A DNA stretch of 64,000 nt from an uncultured Bartonella sp. (GCF_945277285.1 NZ_CALYPR010000001.1:124001-188000); one strand, 5' to 3'. Shown: positions 47,309 through 57,183, counted from the first letter of the stretch. Notes: generated from the letters alone by a model not told the origin. A program made the numbers and translations.

Positions 47309-48466
47309 TCACTCCAAGACAAGCCCCTCGCCTTTTGCATAAGAGGCAAGCTCTTTAGCTTTATCCTGCGAGAGTTTCGACTGACCCTCTTTTAACGCGG
47401 ATAACGCCTTTTTTGTTTCCTTCAAAACCAGCCAAGAATGGATAAGCTTTTTCCACCCTTCAAGGTCATCCGGTTGTTGTTCAAGGCGGGCAGCAAGCTG
47501 TTTGACCATTGCTGTTATATCGCCTTCAATATCATTATCACCGGAAATGAACGTTTCACCATCCGCTTTCAAGCCCCCGTTATTCTCTACTTCTTTCGGT
47601 GGCGAGACTTGCATTTTGTCCTTGGCATTTTGCAATTCTTTGATCATGGCTTCAACTCGTGGCCGGCCGACATTATCTTTTGGCGCATGGACGAGATATT
47701 CTTTCAAACTGGCAATTGCTTCGTCCGTCTTCCCCGCTTGCCGTAATGCTTCAGCAATAAAGAGACGCGGGTAAAAATCATCGGGTGCAAGTTTTGCAGC
47801 TTTTTCAAATGATTTTTGCGCATCATCATTAATGGTTCCGCCGTTAAAACCGGTGAGTGCCATTCCATAGCCGACCAAACGGGGAGCCGCTTCACCATTT
47901 AAACGCAAAGCGCTTACATAAGTGTTGACGGCATCCTGAAAGCGTCCCTGAACGAGATAGCCGGTTGCCAGCTCATCGGCTAATCTGCCATCGTTGGGAT
48001 TACGGGCAAAAAGTGCCTCGGTGCGAACCAGTTTTTCCTCCGGTGTCAGCTCTTGCGGATTTTTCAACATCAGATCGTTAAACGGGTGGCTTTCAAGTCC
48101 CGGTTGGCCCAACAATGAATAAACACCAATGGTAATTACCGGCACACATAAAACAGCGATAATAATGACGATTTTCAGGGTTGGACTGCGATAACGGGAA
48201 GATGCATTTTTCCGAATCTGTTTTTCTGCCGCTAAAATATTGCGGGAAAGTTCGAGCCGGGCTTCACCTGCACTTTCCTCATCAATTAGGCCGCGCTTCA
48301 AATCAGAGTCAAGCTCTGCCAGCTGATTTTTATATATCTCAATATCCGATGAAGCAGAATCGATAAAATCTCGTTCCTGTTTCAGATTCGCAGGACGGCT
48401 TACAAACCAAAGCACAACCATTGTTATAATGGCCGCGAAAATCACTACTAAAATCCACCATGTCAT
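47309..48466 (-). CDS. ccmI: Cytochrome c maturation protein CcmI (CycH)
   Basis: Encodes 385 aa. An apocytochrome c chaperone. Two transmembrane helices (about 2-20 and 96-115) flank a cytoplasmic coiled region with DIEIYKNQLAELDSDLKRGLI. The periplasmic C-terminal part has TPR-like repeats (LVRTEALFARNPNDGRLADELATGYLVQGRFQDAV and following). It is the first gene of ccmIEFH. Confidence 0.93.
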   Translation of the reverse strand: MTWWILVVIFAAIITMVVLWFVSRPANLKQERDFIDSASSDIEIYKNQLAELDSDLKRGLIDEESAGEARLELSRNILAAEKQIRKNASSRYRSPTLKIVIIIAVLCVPVITIGVYSLLGQPGLESHPFNDLMLKNPQELTPEEKLVRTEALFARNPNDGRLADELATGYLVQGRFQDAVNTYVSALRLNGEAAPRLVGYGMALTGFNGGTINDDAQKSFEKAAKLAPDDFYPRLFIAEALRQAGKTDEAIASLKEYLVHAPKDNVGRPRVEAMIKELQNAKDKMQVSPPKEVENNGGLKADGETFISGDNDIEGDITAMVKQLAARLEQQPDDLEGWKKLIHSWLVLKETKKALSALKEGQSKLSQDKAKELASYAKGEGLVLE

Positions 48467-48564
48467 GACGGTTCAATATAGAAAACGATCAGAAAAAACT
48501 AGAACCAGAAAGGTTTTCTCTCATCAAATTGATAGAATTTTTTTCATAAATCTAATTAAATATG

Positions 48565-48972
48565 TCAAATTAGTGGCGACCACGTACCGTTTGCATTGCG
48601 GCATGCACTACCATGAACCGTTTGGGGAACGCCATTGATGAAAAACGAATGGCTATATTGACGGCAATTTTGCGAGCCTACTTGATAGGGTTGCCCGGGT
48701 GTCACACTTCCCGATGTTCCTTCATTGGTTGAAGTCCATGTGACCGATTTTCCTGCGTCAGTATATTCCAATGCTTTGTATTCGGCCTCCAAAGCCTGTT
48801 TGCGGTCGCGTGAGGAAAGCGACTGCATGGACGCGCCCAAGAGCCCGTTACCCATAGTTTGCAAAATAACACGTGTATTAGCAATATTGGCAGAGCCGCC
48901 CGATGTATGGCTATGTGTACATGCAGAAACAACTGCTGACACAACCAACAAGCTAAAAATGCGTATTTTCAT
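48565..48972 (-). CDS. 17-kDa-antigen-like surface lipoprotein
   Basis: Encodes 135 aa. The lipobox VVSAC places the acylated cysteine at residue 18. The C-terminal half (WTSTNEGTSGSVTPGQPYQ, QNCRQYSHSFFINGVPQTVHGSACRNANGTW) matches the C-terminal domain of Rickettsia/rhizobial 17-kDa surface antigens, with two cysteines likely bridged. The glycine-zipper part of the classical antigen is reduced to GNGLLGA. Its function is unknown; an envelope structural role is likely. Confidence 0.82.
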   Translation of the reverse strand: MKIRIFSLLVVSAVVSACTHSHTSGGSANIANTRVILQTMGNGLLGASMQSLSSRDRKQALEAEYKALEYTDAGKSVTWTSTNEGTSGSVTPGQPYQVGSQNCRQYSHSFFINGVPQTVHGSACRNANGTWSPLI

Positions 48973-49215
48973 ACCGACACCATCAAATTTCGCTCCGTTG
49001 TCTAATATCGGGTTAAACGTGATATTTCAAAACCTTTTTTTGTCACAAACTAAAATAAAATGTTTTAAAAAAAAATTTAAAACATTGCCAAACCGGCACT
49101 CACAGAATGTTTTATAGAAAACAGGTGGGGAAATAACATATAATTGTCGTCGAATGAAAAAACCTTTTGTTGGACAAATTCTATCTTACAGAAATAACCG
49201 TTACAGGAATGGAAA

Positions 49216-50583
49216 ATGAGGCGGATGTATTTGAACGCCATGGTGTTTGGCCTGGGAAGTCATACAGCTTCATGGCGTCTACCGAATGTTGATCCACTGG
49301 CAATTACCCGTCTGTCCTATTGGACGGATATTGCCGAAAGAACTGAAAATGGCCAATTCGATTCCTTGTTTTTAGGGGATATTCTTGCTCTGCAACATGA
49401 AGTTCAATACAGTGTAAGTGGCGCGCTTGACACGATCGTGGTGCTATCAGCGCTGGCAGCCACAACACAAAAAATCGGGCTTATCGGTACGGCTTCAACA
49501 ACATTTGACCATCCTTACCATATTGCGCGGCGGTTTGCTTCCCTCGATCATATTTCAAACGGTCGTGTGGGGTGGAATATCGTGACATCCCCAACATTGT
49601 CTGAAGCAAAAAACTTTGGACGGGACGTCATTGCCCCGTGTCAGGAACGCTATGCGCGTGCAGAAGATGTTTTAAATGCGGTCATGGCTCTGTGGGAAAG
49701 CTGGCAACCGGGGGCTAGAATCGCCGACAAGAAAACCGGCTGTTATCTCGACCCTTCTGCTGTTCACGGTGCTAATTATACCGGTTCCTATACTCGATCA
49801 ATCGGACCATTGACAGTACCGCGTTCGCCGCAAGTCAAACCGGTCTTAGCACAAGCTGGTGCATCTGAAATCGGGCGTTCGTTTGCCAGTTGCTATGCCG
49901 ACCTTGTTTTTACTGCACAATCCAACCTGCAAGGTGCCCGGGAGTTTTATAAGGATGTGAAAGAGCGCGCTAAAAATAACGGCAGAAACAAAAATGAAAT
50001 ACTGATTTTTCCCGGAATTGTTCCGGTTCTTGGCCAAAACCATGAAGAAGCGGAAGCCAAACTTCGTTACCTCAATAGTTTTGCCATGCCACAATCGGGA
50101 ATTGAAAGGCTTTCTTATATCCTCAAGATAAAACTATCGGAGTTACATCTTGATAAACCTTTGCCGGAAAGATTACTTGCTTTGGCAGAAGATAAAAATG
50201 CACCAAGCCGTACACGTATCATCCTTGGGGATGCACGCCTGAGAAAGCTTACAGTGCGGCAGATGATTGAACGTTTCATGTGTTCAAGGGGGCATCTTCT
50301 TGCTGTCGGCACACCAAAAGAGGTTGCCGATACGATGCAAGAATGGTTCGAAAATAGTGCTGCAGACGGCTTTAATGTACTTTTCCCGTCACTTCCCTAT
50401 GATATAGACCTCTTCGCTAAGAACGTCATTCCAATTCTTGAAAAGCGAGGTTTGCGCAGTGCTCCATGTGAAGGGGAATTATTGCGTGAACGCTATCACT
50501 TGCCGTTACACGAGATGAAACTACACCAAGCCATTGATCCAAGACATTATATTGCTATGACAATGTCGGCTACTCATCATTGA
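49216..50583 (+). CDS. NtaA/SnaA/DszA-type flavin-dependent monooxygenase
   Basis: Encodes 455 aa of the luciferase-like superfamily, the larger branch (NtaA, SnaA, DszA, DmoA). Motifs: SHTASWRLPNVDPLAI, ENGQFDSLFLGD, IGLIGTASTTFDHPYHIARRFASLDHISNGRVGWNIVTS and YARAEDVLNAVMALWESW. These fit FMNH2-dependent oxidation of an N- or S-containing substrate. The gene stands alone between a lipoprotein gene (divergent) and feuQ (convergent); no flavin reductase is adjacent. The substrate is unknown. Confidence 0.88.
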   Translation: MRRMYLNAMVFGLGSHTASWRLPNVDPLAITRLSYWTDIAERTENGQFDSLFLGDILALQHEVQYSVSGALDTIVVLSALAATTQKIGLIGTASTTFDHPYHIARRFASLDHISNGRVGWNIVTSPTLSEAKNFGRDVIAPCQERYARAEDVLNAVMALWESWQPGARIADKKTGCYLDPSAVHGANYTGSYTRSIGPLTVPRSPQVKPVLAQAGASEIGRSFASCYADLVFTAQSNLQGAREFYKDVKERAKNNGRNKNEILIFPGIVPVLGQNHEEAEAKLRYLNSFAMPQSGIERLSYILKIKLSELHLDKPLPERLLALAEDKNAPSRTRIILGDARLRKLTVRQMIERFMCSRGHLLAVGTPKEVADTMQEWFENSAADGFNVLFPSLPYDIDLFAKNVIPILEKRGLRSAPCEGELLRERYHLPLHEMKLHQAIDPRHYIAMTMSATHH

Positions 50584-50649
50584 TGGGTAACTGATATTGA
50601 TAGTTTGCCAGATATGTCGCTTCTACTGTTAAAAATTGAAAATCATTTT

Positions 50650-52101
50650 TCACGACTTTGCAAAGGGCAAAGTAAGGATTACGCAAAGTCCGCCAAGGTT
50701 GGAATCCGATAGTTCGATTGTACCACCATATTCACCAACAAGTTCTGCAACTATGGACAGTCCGAGTCCGGTTCCGGGCTTGCTTTCATCAAGTCTTTTG
50801 CCACGTTTGAGTGCTTCCTCATGCTGGCCGGGATTAAGCCCCGGACCATCGTCTTCAACTGAAAGAATAAACATCGGGCGGATAGGAGGTGTGGCTTTTG
50901 CGCTGCCTTCACCCACAGTCTGGCAACGTACGACCACGCGCTTTTTTGCCCATTTGCAGGCATTCTCGAGTAAATTGCCAACCATTTCCTCAATATCTTC
51001 TTTTTCGCCCATAAAAGTAATTTCAGCTTCTTCCATGAACAAGTCGATTTGTTTTTTCGGATTGAGTTTGACCATCACCCGCAAAAGCCGCATAAGCAAA
51101 TGCCGCAATGGGGTGCGGTAAATAACGCTATCGCGCTGAGCTGCGATACGTGCGCGCTGCAAATAACGCTCGATTTGGGCGCGCATAATATCTGTTTGTT
51201 CTTTAAGCAATTTTGCTTGCGGATCTGCACTCTTATCTATTTCATTGGCAATAACCGATAAGGGGGTCTTTAACGAATGGGCAAGATTGCCGACCTGTAC
51301 ACGAAAACGCTCGACAATACGCTGATTATTGTCAATCAGGGCATTCATCTCCTCTGCAAGAGGTGTAACCTCAAGAGGCAAATTTGTGTCAAGATGATTA
51401 GCTTTACCAGTACGAATTTCAGCCAATGAATGTCGTATGCGCTGTAATGGGCGCAGACTAATGTATATGATCGCAAGATTGATCAGAATACTCGCTACAC
51501 CAAAAAGCGATAGGTATAAAAGCAGTGTTTTCTTGAATTTATCAAGTTGGACACAAATTTCGTCGATATTTCCCATAACACGGAAACGCGCAACGCGATT
51601 TTTGTTATCAAGAATGATATCGCTCTCGATAACGCGAAGATGCTGCCCTTCAGGCCCCAGAGTGCGATAGGAACGAAAGAATTTCTGGTCAAATGGCTCG
51701 CTTTGTTCGCTTGGCGAGGCAACTTTCTTCGTCCCCAGAGACGACGAAGTTAGTTTGCCTTTCAAATTTCCGGAAAGTGCGACGACTTCCCAATACCAGC
51801 CGGATGCCGGATCGGAATAGCGAATATCTCCTAAATCCGGCGTACCTTGCAATTTACCATCGGAAGAAACACTGACAGCCGAAATGAGGCTATAGAGTTG
51901 GGCAGTCAAAATCCGTTCAAGATAATCTTCATTTGAATGCCGATAAAAGACGATGCTTACCACCGAAATGAAAGCCAATGCGACAATAATCCATAAGGTC
52001 AAAAATATGTTGACCCGAAGCCCCAGCGATTTGCCGATGGATTTTAAAAAAATCTTGAATTTTGCCTTACCTGTTATTTTTGCCATGGGCAAAACAATCA
52101 T
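50650..52101 (-). CDS. feuQ: Sensor histidine kinase FeuQ-like
   Basis: Encodes 483 aa. TM1 (about 31-52), periplasmic sensor (53-190), TM2 (about 193-215), HAMP, phosphoacceptor H275 in GNLAHSLKTPLSVIANEID, then a HATPase with GNLLENACKWAKKRV and GPGLNPG. The SLKTPL form is typical of PhoQ/FeuQ-type kinases. It overlaps feuP by 4 bp. In Sinorhizobium the FeuPQ pair controls cyclic glucan export and other envelope functions, despite a name taken from iron uptake. The start may be M1 or M6. Confidence 0.88.
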   Translation of the reverse strand: MIVLPMAKITGKAKFKIFLKSIGKSLGLRVNIFLTLWIIVALAFISVVSIVFYRHSNEDYLERILTAQLYSLISAVSVSSDGKLQGTPDLGDIRYSDPASGWYWEVVALSGNLKGKLTSSSLGTKKVASPSEQSEPFDQKFFRSYRTLGPEGQHLRVIESDIILDNKNRVARFRVMGNIDEICVQLDKFKKTLLLYLSLFGVASILINLAIIYISLRPLQRIRHSLAEIRTGKANHLDTNLPLEVTPLAEEMNALIDNNQRIVERFRVQVGNLAHSLKTPLSVIANEIDKSADPQAKLLKEQTDIMRAQIERYLQRARIAAQRDSVIYRTPLRHLLMRLLRVMVKLNPKKQIDLFMEEAEITFMGEKEDIEEMVGNLLENACKWAKKRVVVRCQTVGEGSAKATPPIRPMFILSVEDDGPGLNPGQHEEALKRGKRLDESKPGTGLGLSIVAELVGEYGGTIELSDSNLGGLCVILTLPFAKS

Positions 52102-52766
52102 TGTTTTTCCGGAACTTTCAATCGATAGCCCATACCACGTATGGTTTCTATCACATCAACGCCAAGCTTTTTGCGCAACCGTCCTACAAAGACTTCAATC
52201 GTATTGGAATCCTTGTCAAAATCCTGATCATAAAGATGTTCAGTCAGATCGGTACGTGAAACTATCTCTCCCTGATGATGCATGAGATAGGACAAAAGCG
52301 CAAATTCAAGTGACGTCAATTTCACCATTGTGTCGTTGGCTGTGACCCGCGCAGTTTTCGTATCAAGTATAACTGGCCCGCAGACAATTTCGCTCGATGC
52401 ATGGCCGGAAGCGCGTCGTATCAACGCACGCAACCGTGCAAAAACTTCTTCCATATGAAACGGCTTGGCTACATAGTCATCGGCACCGGCATCAATACCG
52501 GCAACTTTATCCGACCAGCGATCTCGTGCGGTTAGAATTAAAACAGGCATCAAGCGCGAATTTTGACGCCAATGCTCAATGATACTGATCCCATCCATTT
52601 TAGGTAAACCAAGATCAAGAATAACGGCATCATAAGACTCTGTATCGCCGAGAAAACACCCCTCCTCCCCGTCAAAAGCATGATCAACTACATAGTCCGC
52701 ACTCTTCAACGCCTCAACCAGTTGCCGGTTAAGGTTACGGTCATCCTCTATAACGAGAATTCTCAT
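52098..52766 (-). CDS. feuP: Response regulator FeuP-like
   Basis: Encodes 222 aa of the PhoP/OmpR group. Acidic pocket at E7-D8-D9, phosphoacceptor D51 in VILDLGLPKMDG, lysine in YVAKPFHMEE, and a C-terminal winged helix (LTSLEFALLSYLMHHQGEIVSR, IEVFVGRLRKKLGV). It lies 21 bp after the small periplasmic gene and overlaps feuQ. The three-gene order matches the feuNPQ operon of Sinorhizobium. Confidence 0.88.
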   Translation of the reverse strand: MRILVIEDDRNLNRQLVEALKSADYVVDHAFDGEEGCFLGDTESYDAVILDLGLPKMDGISIIEHWRQNSRLMPVLILTARDRWSDKVAGIDAGADDYVAKPFHMEEVFARLRALIRRASGHASSEIVCGPVILDTKTARVTANDTMVKLTSLEFALLSYLMHHQGEIVSRTDLTEHLYDQDFDKDSNTIEVFVGRLRKKLGVDVIETIRGMGYRLKVPEKQ

Positions 52767-52787
52767 AGTTATCTTCCAAACGGAATA

Positions 52788-53018
52788 TTAGTTGGCAGGA
52801 ACTGCAACTTCAACACGGCGAGGTTTTTCGCCATCGCGCGCGGGTATGAGAACAATAACAACACAGGTATTGCCATTTTGTGTGTCAAGCGTTGCACGAG
52901 CAAGCGTTCCACCCTGCTCGGCAGCAACACGTTTTCCCACTTCGGTACAATCGGCCGCATAAGCGCCCCGTGGCAAAACCAGACATATCAGAAATGCGAG
53001 AAATAAAAATTTTTTCAT
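52788..53018 (-). CDS. feuN: Small periplasmic protein, FeuN-like
   Basis: Encodes 76 aa. Signal peptide 1-21 (MKKFLFLAFL start, AYA end) and a 55-residue mature part with two cysteines (C24, C52) and a PepSY-like strand pattern (ARATLDTQNGNTCVVIVLI, RRVEVAVPAN). I chose ATG 53018; an upstream in-frame ATG would bury the signal peptide. In Sinorhizobium meliloti the gene at this position, FeuN, is a periplasmic inhibitor of FeuQ signalling. The name here rests on position, size and signal peptide. Confidence 0.7.
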   Translation of the reverse strand: MKKFLFLAFLICLVLPRGAYAADCTEVGKRVAAEQGGTLARATLDTQNGNTCVVIVLIPARDGEKPRRVEVAVPAN

Positions 53019-53365
53019 GATTGCGTACTCATAACCTATTCTGTCTGAATATAAAATGAACAAAACTGTCATCCATCGCTCAGGACTACTCTTGGTGTAT
53101 AATCTCTTAAAACTTTGCCGTTTGCAAATTGTTGCCGATTATGTTTGACATCATGCTCTAAAATTTAGGAAAAAACGTGATTTTTCAAGGGGAACCATGA
53201 AATCAAGAAGAGTGGTCACCTCATTGTTTATCTGTTTTAAACCTTTCACCGTATTTTAATCCTTAAAAGAGAAAAAACTCTTCGTTCCTTCATCCGGATA
53301 AGCTAATATGACACATTCCTTGTCATCGAATAAAAATCAATAACCAATGTTGCGGATCGCTTTTT
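53019..53365. other. Divergent promoter region between feuNPQ and the PBP gene
   Basis: About 347 bp without a gene. A 16-codon ORF at 53197 follows an AAGGGG box but has no recognisable product. No hairpin or operator was identified. It must hold promoters for both flanking operons. Confidence 0.45.
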
Positions 53366-55531
53366 ATGTTCGGTTTTAAAAAAAATAATAAAAATAATAA
53401 AAGGAAGAGGTTCCGCAGCCCTTATCTCATCGGACTTGACGCATGGATAGATACGGGTTTTTACAAAATTCGTAATGGACTTGCAATATTTTGGGACAAT
53501 GCAACCATCATTTCACGGCGTTTGCGTGTTCGCGGCTGGAAAAGACTGGTCGTCGAAATTCTTGATGAAGGATTGACCCTTGGCCTTATTGGTTTTGCAA
53601 TTTTCACCTTCATCGGTGTATCCATCTTCTCTCTGACAAAACAAGATTGGCATTCACCGGAGGATTTTGCTGTCAATTTTCTTGATAGGCATGGTAATTT
53701 CATCGGCAGCCGTGGCGCAATACATGGTGAACCGGTTCCTATTGAAGAAATGCCTGATATTGTCATTAAAGCCGTTCTTGCAACCGAAGACCGTCGCTTT
53801 TTCGATCATTGGGGAATTGATTTTTATGGCTTGTCACGTGCATTCAGTCAGAATTTACGCGCCAATGGAGTTGTGCAAGGTGGTTCCACTCTTACCCAAC
53901 AATTGGCTAAAAATCTATTTTTAAATAATGAACGGACTTTTGAACGTAAAATTAAGGAAGCTTATCTTGCCATCTGGCTTGAAGCAAACCTTACAAAAAA
54001 ACAGATTTTGCAGCTTTATCTTGACCGCGCTTATATGGGCGGTGGAACATTTGGCATTGCAGCTGCTTCGCGGTTTTACTTTGGCAAGGATATTCGCGAT
54101 GTTTCACTTGCCGAAGCGGCAATGCTCGCCGGGCTTTTCAAGGCTCCCGGAAAATACGCACCGCATGTCAACTTGCCGGCCGCACGGGCGCGCGCCAATG
54201 TTGTATTGTCAAACCTTGTCGATGACGGTTTGATGACCGAAGGTCAGGTTATCGGCGCACGTCGTCATCCTGCGAGTGTGGTTACCGAACTGGATAATAA
54301 TGAACCGAACTACTTTCTCGACTGGGCGTTTGACGAAGTACGTAAACTTGGCAACAAATTACCCAACCATAATGTTGTTGTGCGTACAACGCTCGATCAA
54401 GGCATAGAAAAGGCTGCCGAAGAATCGATAGACTATTATCTCCAGCAATATGGTGCTCAATACAAGGCTACCCAAGCAGCGGCGGTCATTCTTGATAATG
54501 ATGGTTCGGTGCGGGCAATTGTTGGCGGGCGTGATTACCAACAAAGCCAGTTCAACCGTGCGACACAAGGCGGCAGGCAACCGGGTTCGTCTTTTAAACC
54601 CTATGTCTATGCTGTTGCAATGGAACGCGGGCTCACTCCAAAAACGATTATTTCCGATGCGCCAATCAATTGGGGCGGCTGGTCGCCAAAGAATAATTCC
54701 GGGCGTTTTAGCGGCAATGTCGACCTAGCAACAGCACTGGCATTCTCAATAAATACGGTTCCGGTTCGCATTACGTATCAATATCTTAATCGTGATACCC
54801 AACCCATCCGCGACCTTATCAAAAATATGGGAATTGACGCAAATATCTTTTCACATAAAACCATGGTGCTTGGCACATCCAATATGACACCGCTTGATCA
54901 GGCAACCGGTTTTAATGTTTTTGCCAATGGCGGTATGGCCGGAAACCGCCACGGTTTTACGCAAATCATGACCGCGGACGGTAAAGTCATTTGGGATTGG
55001 TCCCGTGATGGGGAAAAACCGCATCGGGTATTGAGTGAACAATCGGCTGCCTACATGAACCAGATGATGGTGGGAGTTACAACACGTGGTTCGGGTAAAC
55101 GTGCACAATTGCCAATGACGCTTGTTGCCGGAAAAACCGGAACATCACAAGCTTATCGTGATGCATGGTTTGTTGGTTTTACCGGAAATTATACCGGCGC
55201 TATATGGATGGGAAATGATGATTTTTCTTCCATGAACCGTGCTTTCGGAGGAGTTGTGCCGGCAATGATGTGGAATCGTATCATGCTTTATGCCCATCAG
55301 AATATAACACTCAAGCCGCTTTTTGGTGTTGAAAACTCGATACTTTCCAATGCAAAACAGCCTAAAGATGATAATTCAAATGAAAATATCGCCCCTGATT
55401 TGCCGCAGATACTTTCGCCCGCCTCTTCTAAAGTCATCCAGTCTCTTATCGACGATTTTAACAATGCTCCGCTTCTAACACCGTCGAGTTCCGCACACGT
55501 TGTCTCATCATCGACAAGCCAGATACGGTAA
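53366..55531 (+). CDS. Class A penicillin-binding protein (PBP1A family)
   Basis: Encodes 721 aa. Bifunctional peptidoglycan synthase: glycosyltransferase GT51 followed by a transpeptidase. A basic N-terminus, one transmembrane helix (about 75-95), GT51 motifs ATEDRRFFDHWGID and GGSTLTQQLAKNL (about 139-190), and RAYMGGGTFGIAAASRFYFG. The transpeptidase has SxxK with S408, the SIN triad in LAFSINTVPV, and K590-T-G-T. The start of the next gene is 18 bp downstream, so it heads a three-gene unit with the DUF1214 and DUF1254 proteins. Confidence 0.94.
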   Translation: MFGFKKNNKNNKRKRFRSPYLIGLDAWIDTGFYKIRNGLAIFWDNATIISRRLRVRGWKRLVVEILDEGLTLGLIGFAIFTFIGVSIFSLTKQDWHSPEDFAVNFLDRHGNFIGSRGAIHGEPVPIEEMPDIVIKAVLATEDRRFFDHWGIDFYGLSRAFSQNLRANGVVQGGSTLTQQLAKNLFLNNERTFERKIKEAYLAIWLEANLTKKQILQLYLDRAYMGGGTFGIAAASRFYFGKDIRDVSLAEAAMLAGLFKAPGKYAPHVNLPAARARANVVLSNLVDDGLMTEGQVIGARRHPASVVTELDNNEPNYFLDWAFDEVRKLGNKLPNHNVVVRTTLDQGIEKAAEESIDYYLQQYGAQYKATQAAAVILDNDGSVRAIVGGRDYQQSQFNRATQGGRQPGSSFKPYVYAVAMERGLTPKTIISDAPINWGGWSPKNNSGRFSGNVDLATALAFSINTVPVRITYQYLNRDTQPIRDLIKNMGIDANIFSHKTMVLGTSNMTPLDQATGFNVFANGGMAGNRHGFTQIMTADGKVIWDWSRDGEKPHRVLSEQSAAYMNQMMVGVTTRGSGKRAQLPMTLVAGKTGTSQAYRDAWFVGFTGNYTGAIWMGNDDFSSMNRAFGGVVPAMMWNRIMLYAHQNITLKPLFGVENSILSNAKQPKDDNSNENIAPDLPQILSPASSKVIQSLIDDFNNAPLLTPSSSAHVVSSSTSQIR

Positions 55532-55549
55532 GGACAGGATAAATATTCC

Positions 55550-56146
55550 ATGTTTCAACGCATTTTCCTTATTATTCTAAGTCTTGTCATTGCCATCGTC
55601 GGCGGAGCGTGGAGCGTCAGTTATATACTTGATACGTTTGACGGCTTCGGTCGTCTGAAAATTGGTCAATGGATTGCCTATCCACAGGCAGGAACAGCGG
55701 ATGCCGATATTTATGCACGGGCTCGTGCTGCCAAACGCGGCGATATTTCTTTAGGGCGTACAGAGGGTCTGATTTTTCAACTTTGGCGAGATAATCGCCA
55801 CCATACGCTCAAAAGCCAATGCACCTACCGGCTAAGAGGTTATTTGCCGGAAACCCGATTGTTTACGCTTTATGCGGCCGATCATGAGCTGCGCCCGCAA
55901 TGGGTCGATGATAAACTTCCGACCGAATTATCCAGTGACAATGTTATCTGGGATCAGGACGGGAGCCTAAATGTGCTGATTTCACCACAAGCACAGGCAC
56001 GAAACTGGTTAGCAACACGGGGAAATAATGAATATGGCCTCATTTTAACGCTGTATGATACACCGATTGCCACTTCCACCGCCTTGCAGAAACTCAATAT
56101 GCCAACAGTCGAAGTTGTACAAACGGGGGTGCGCAATTGTGACTAA
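55550..56146 (+). CDS. DUF1214 domain protein
   Basis: Encodes 198 aa. An N-terminal hydrophobic segment (signal or anchor, about 4-24), then a DUF1214-type beta-rich domain (RLRGYLPETRLFTLYAADHELRP, NEYGLILTLYDTPI). DUF1254 and DUF1214 are often found in one larger secreted protein; here they are separate adjacent genes. The stop overlaps the GTG of the next gene. Function is unknown. Confidence 0.8.
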   Translation: MFQRIFLIILSLVIAIVGGAWSVSYILDTFDGFGRLKIGQWIAYPQAGTADADIYARARAAKRGDISLGRTEGLIFQLWRDNRHHTLKSQCTYRLRGYLPETRLFTLYAADHELRPQWVDDKLPTELSSDNVIWDQDGSLNVLISPQAQARNWLATRGNNEYGLILTLYDTPIATSTALQKLNMPTVEVVQTGVRNCD

Positions 56147-56672
56147 AATCATCTACGCACTTCTGGTGGGGCTGGTCGGAGCCGTCATTGTTCACATTTG
56201 TGTTGTTCTCATGGTACCGCATTATAGCGAACTCAATACATGGAAACGACTTATGAAAACCACTGATGCCTATCGTTTTGCCGCCCTTGAGGCTGATAAT
56301 CCGATTGCCACTTCTACAGACCCATTATTTAATTTGAAAGCCTGTCGTTTCAACCTGGATGACGGCCCTGTTCACATCACTGCTGAAGGTGCCGCACCAT
56401 TCTGGTCCATGTCTGTCTATGACCGCAATGGTATCAATTTCTACAGTTTGAATAATCATACAATGCCCAACGGAAAACTTGACCTTGTTATTGGTAACCC
56501 GGGACAGATTATGGAATTGAAACAATCAACACCGGATAGTGTTGGAAATTCGGTTCTTCTTGGCGAAGATCTCAATGAAGGCTTCGTCATTTTGCGCAGT
56601 CTCAAAATCAAAACAAAAGTTGGCAATGACGACTTTCTCGATCACGCACATTGTAAAATACTGGATTATTGA
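56139..56672 (+). CDS. DUF1254 domain protein
   Basis: Encodes 177 aa from a GTG start overlapping the previous stop, with a GGGGG ribosome site 9 bp upstream. A hydrophobic anchor (about 4-24) precedes a DUF1254-like domain (FWSMSVYDRNGINFYSLNNHTMPN, LIRSL-like strand near the C-terminus). The motif PIATST is shared with its partner protein. Coupled translation suggests the two act together in the periplasm. Function is unknown. Confidence 0.8.
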   Translation: MTKIIYALLVGLVGAVIVHICVVLMVPHYSELNTWKRLMKTTDAYRFAALEADNPIATSTDPLFNLKACRFNLDDGPVHITAEGAAPFWSMSVYDRNGINFYSLNNHTMPNGKLDLVIGNPGQIMELKQSTPDSVGNSVLLGEDLNEGFVILRSLKIKTKVGNDDFLDHAHCKILDY

Positions 56673-56702
56673 AACTTGCCAAAACCTTAATGGTTGATCA
56701 AA

Positions 56703-57050
56703 TCACACTTTAACAGTTAAAAATGGCAGTTCTTTCGGACTATAATTCTCGAATTCGATCAACCATAAATCGGCATCGAATTGTAGTTCCTTTTGAAGTT
56801 TTTCGATGACTAGAGCTTCTTCGACTTGCGAAAGGATTTTTATAAAACATCGCTCGTCGCGGTCTCCTTCTCCGCTATAAAAGCTTTGCGGTGCCGGACC
56901 ATAAAGGTCAACCAACCCATCCGATAGACGATCAAGTATGAATATTGCGCCCGCTTCATTGGAACCACGGCGGGTCAAATAAGCAAATCCGCCTTCTGCC
57001 CGCACGCGGCGCATTAATGCAGCTGCCCAGAAATCTGATGTCAAACGCAT
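56703..57050 (-). CDS. DUF1491 family protein
   Basis: Encodes 115 aa, a small cytoplasmic protein of the alphaproteobacterial DUF1491 family (RLTSDFWAAALMRRVRAEGGFAYLTRRGSNEAGAIFI and LWLIEFE). No catalytic motif is evident. It is convergent with the DUF1254 gene and stands alone. Function is unknown. Confidence 0.85.
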   Translation of the reverse strand: MRLTSDFWAAALMRRVRAEGGFAYLTRRGSNEAGAIFILDRLSDGLVDLYGPAPQSFYSGEGDRDERCFIKILSQVEEALVIEKLQKELQFDADLWLIEFENYSPKELPFLTVKV

Positions 57051-57183
57051 TTTCTACTCCGCTTATTTGCGTAATCTTTAAAACACAGTTATAAACTATA
57101 ATGGAAAATAGAACCTAAAAATTGACTGTAAACAATGCTTTGTAATGTTTCAGACACTCTTAAAAGTTGGTAATCCGGGAAGT

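Noticed and set aside
53197..53247. 16-codon ORF with an AAGGGG box before the PBP gene
   Set aside because: Too short and without any distinguishing feature; a leader peptide could not be supported.
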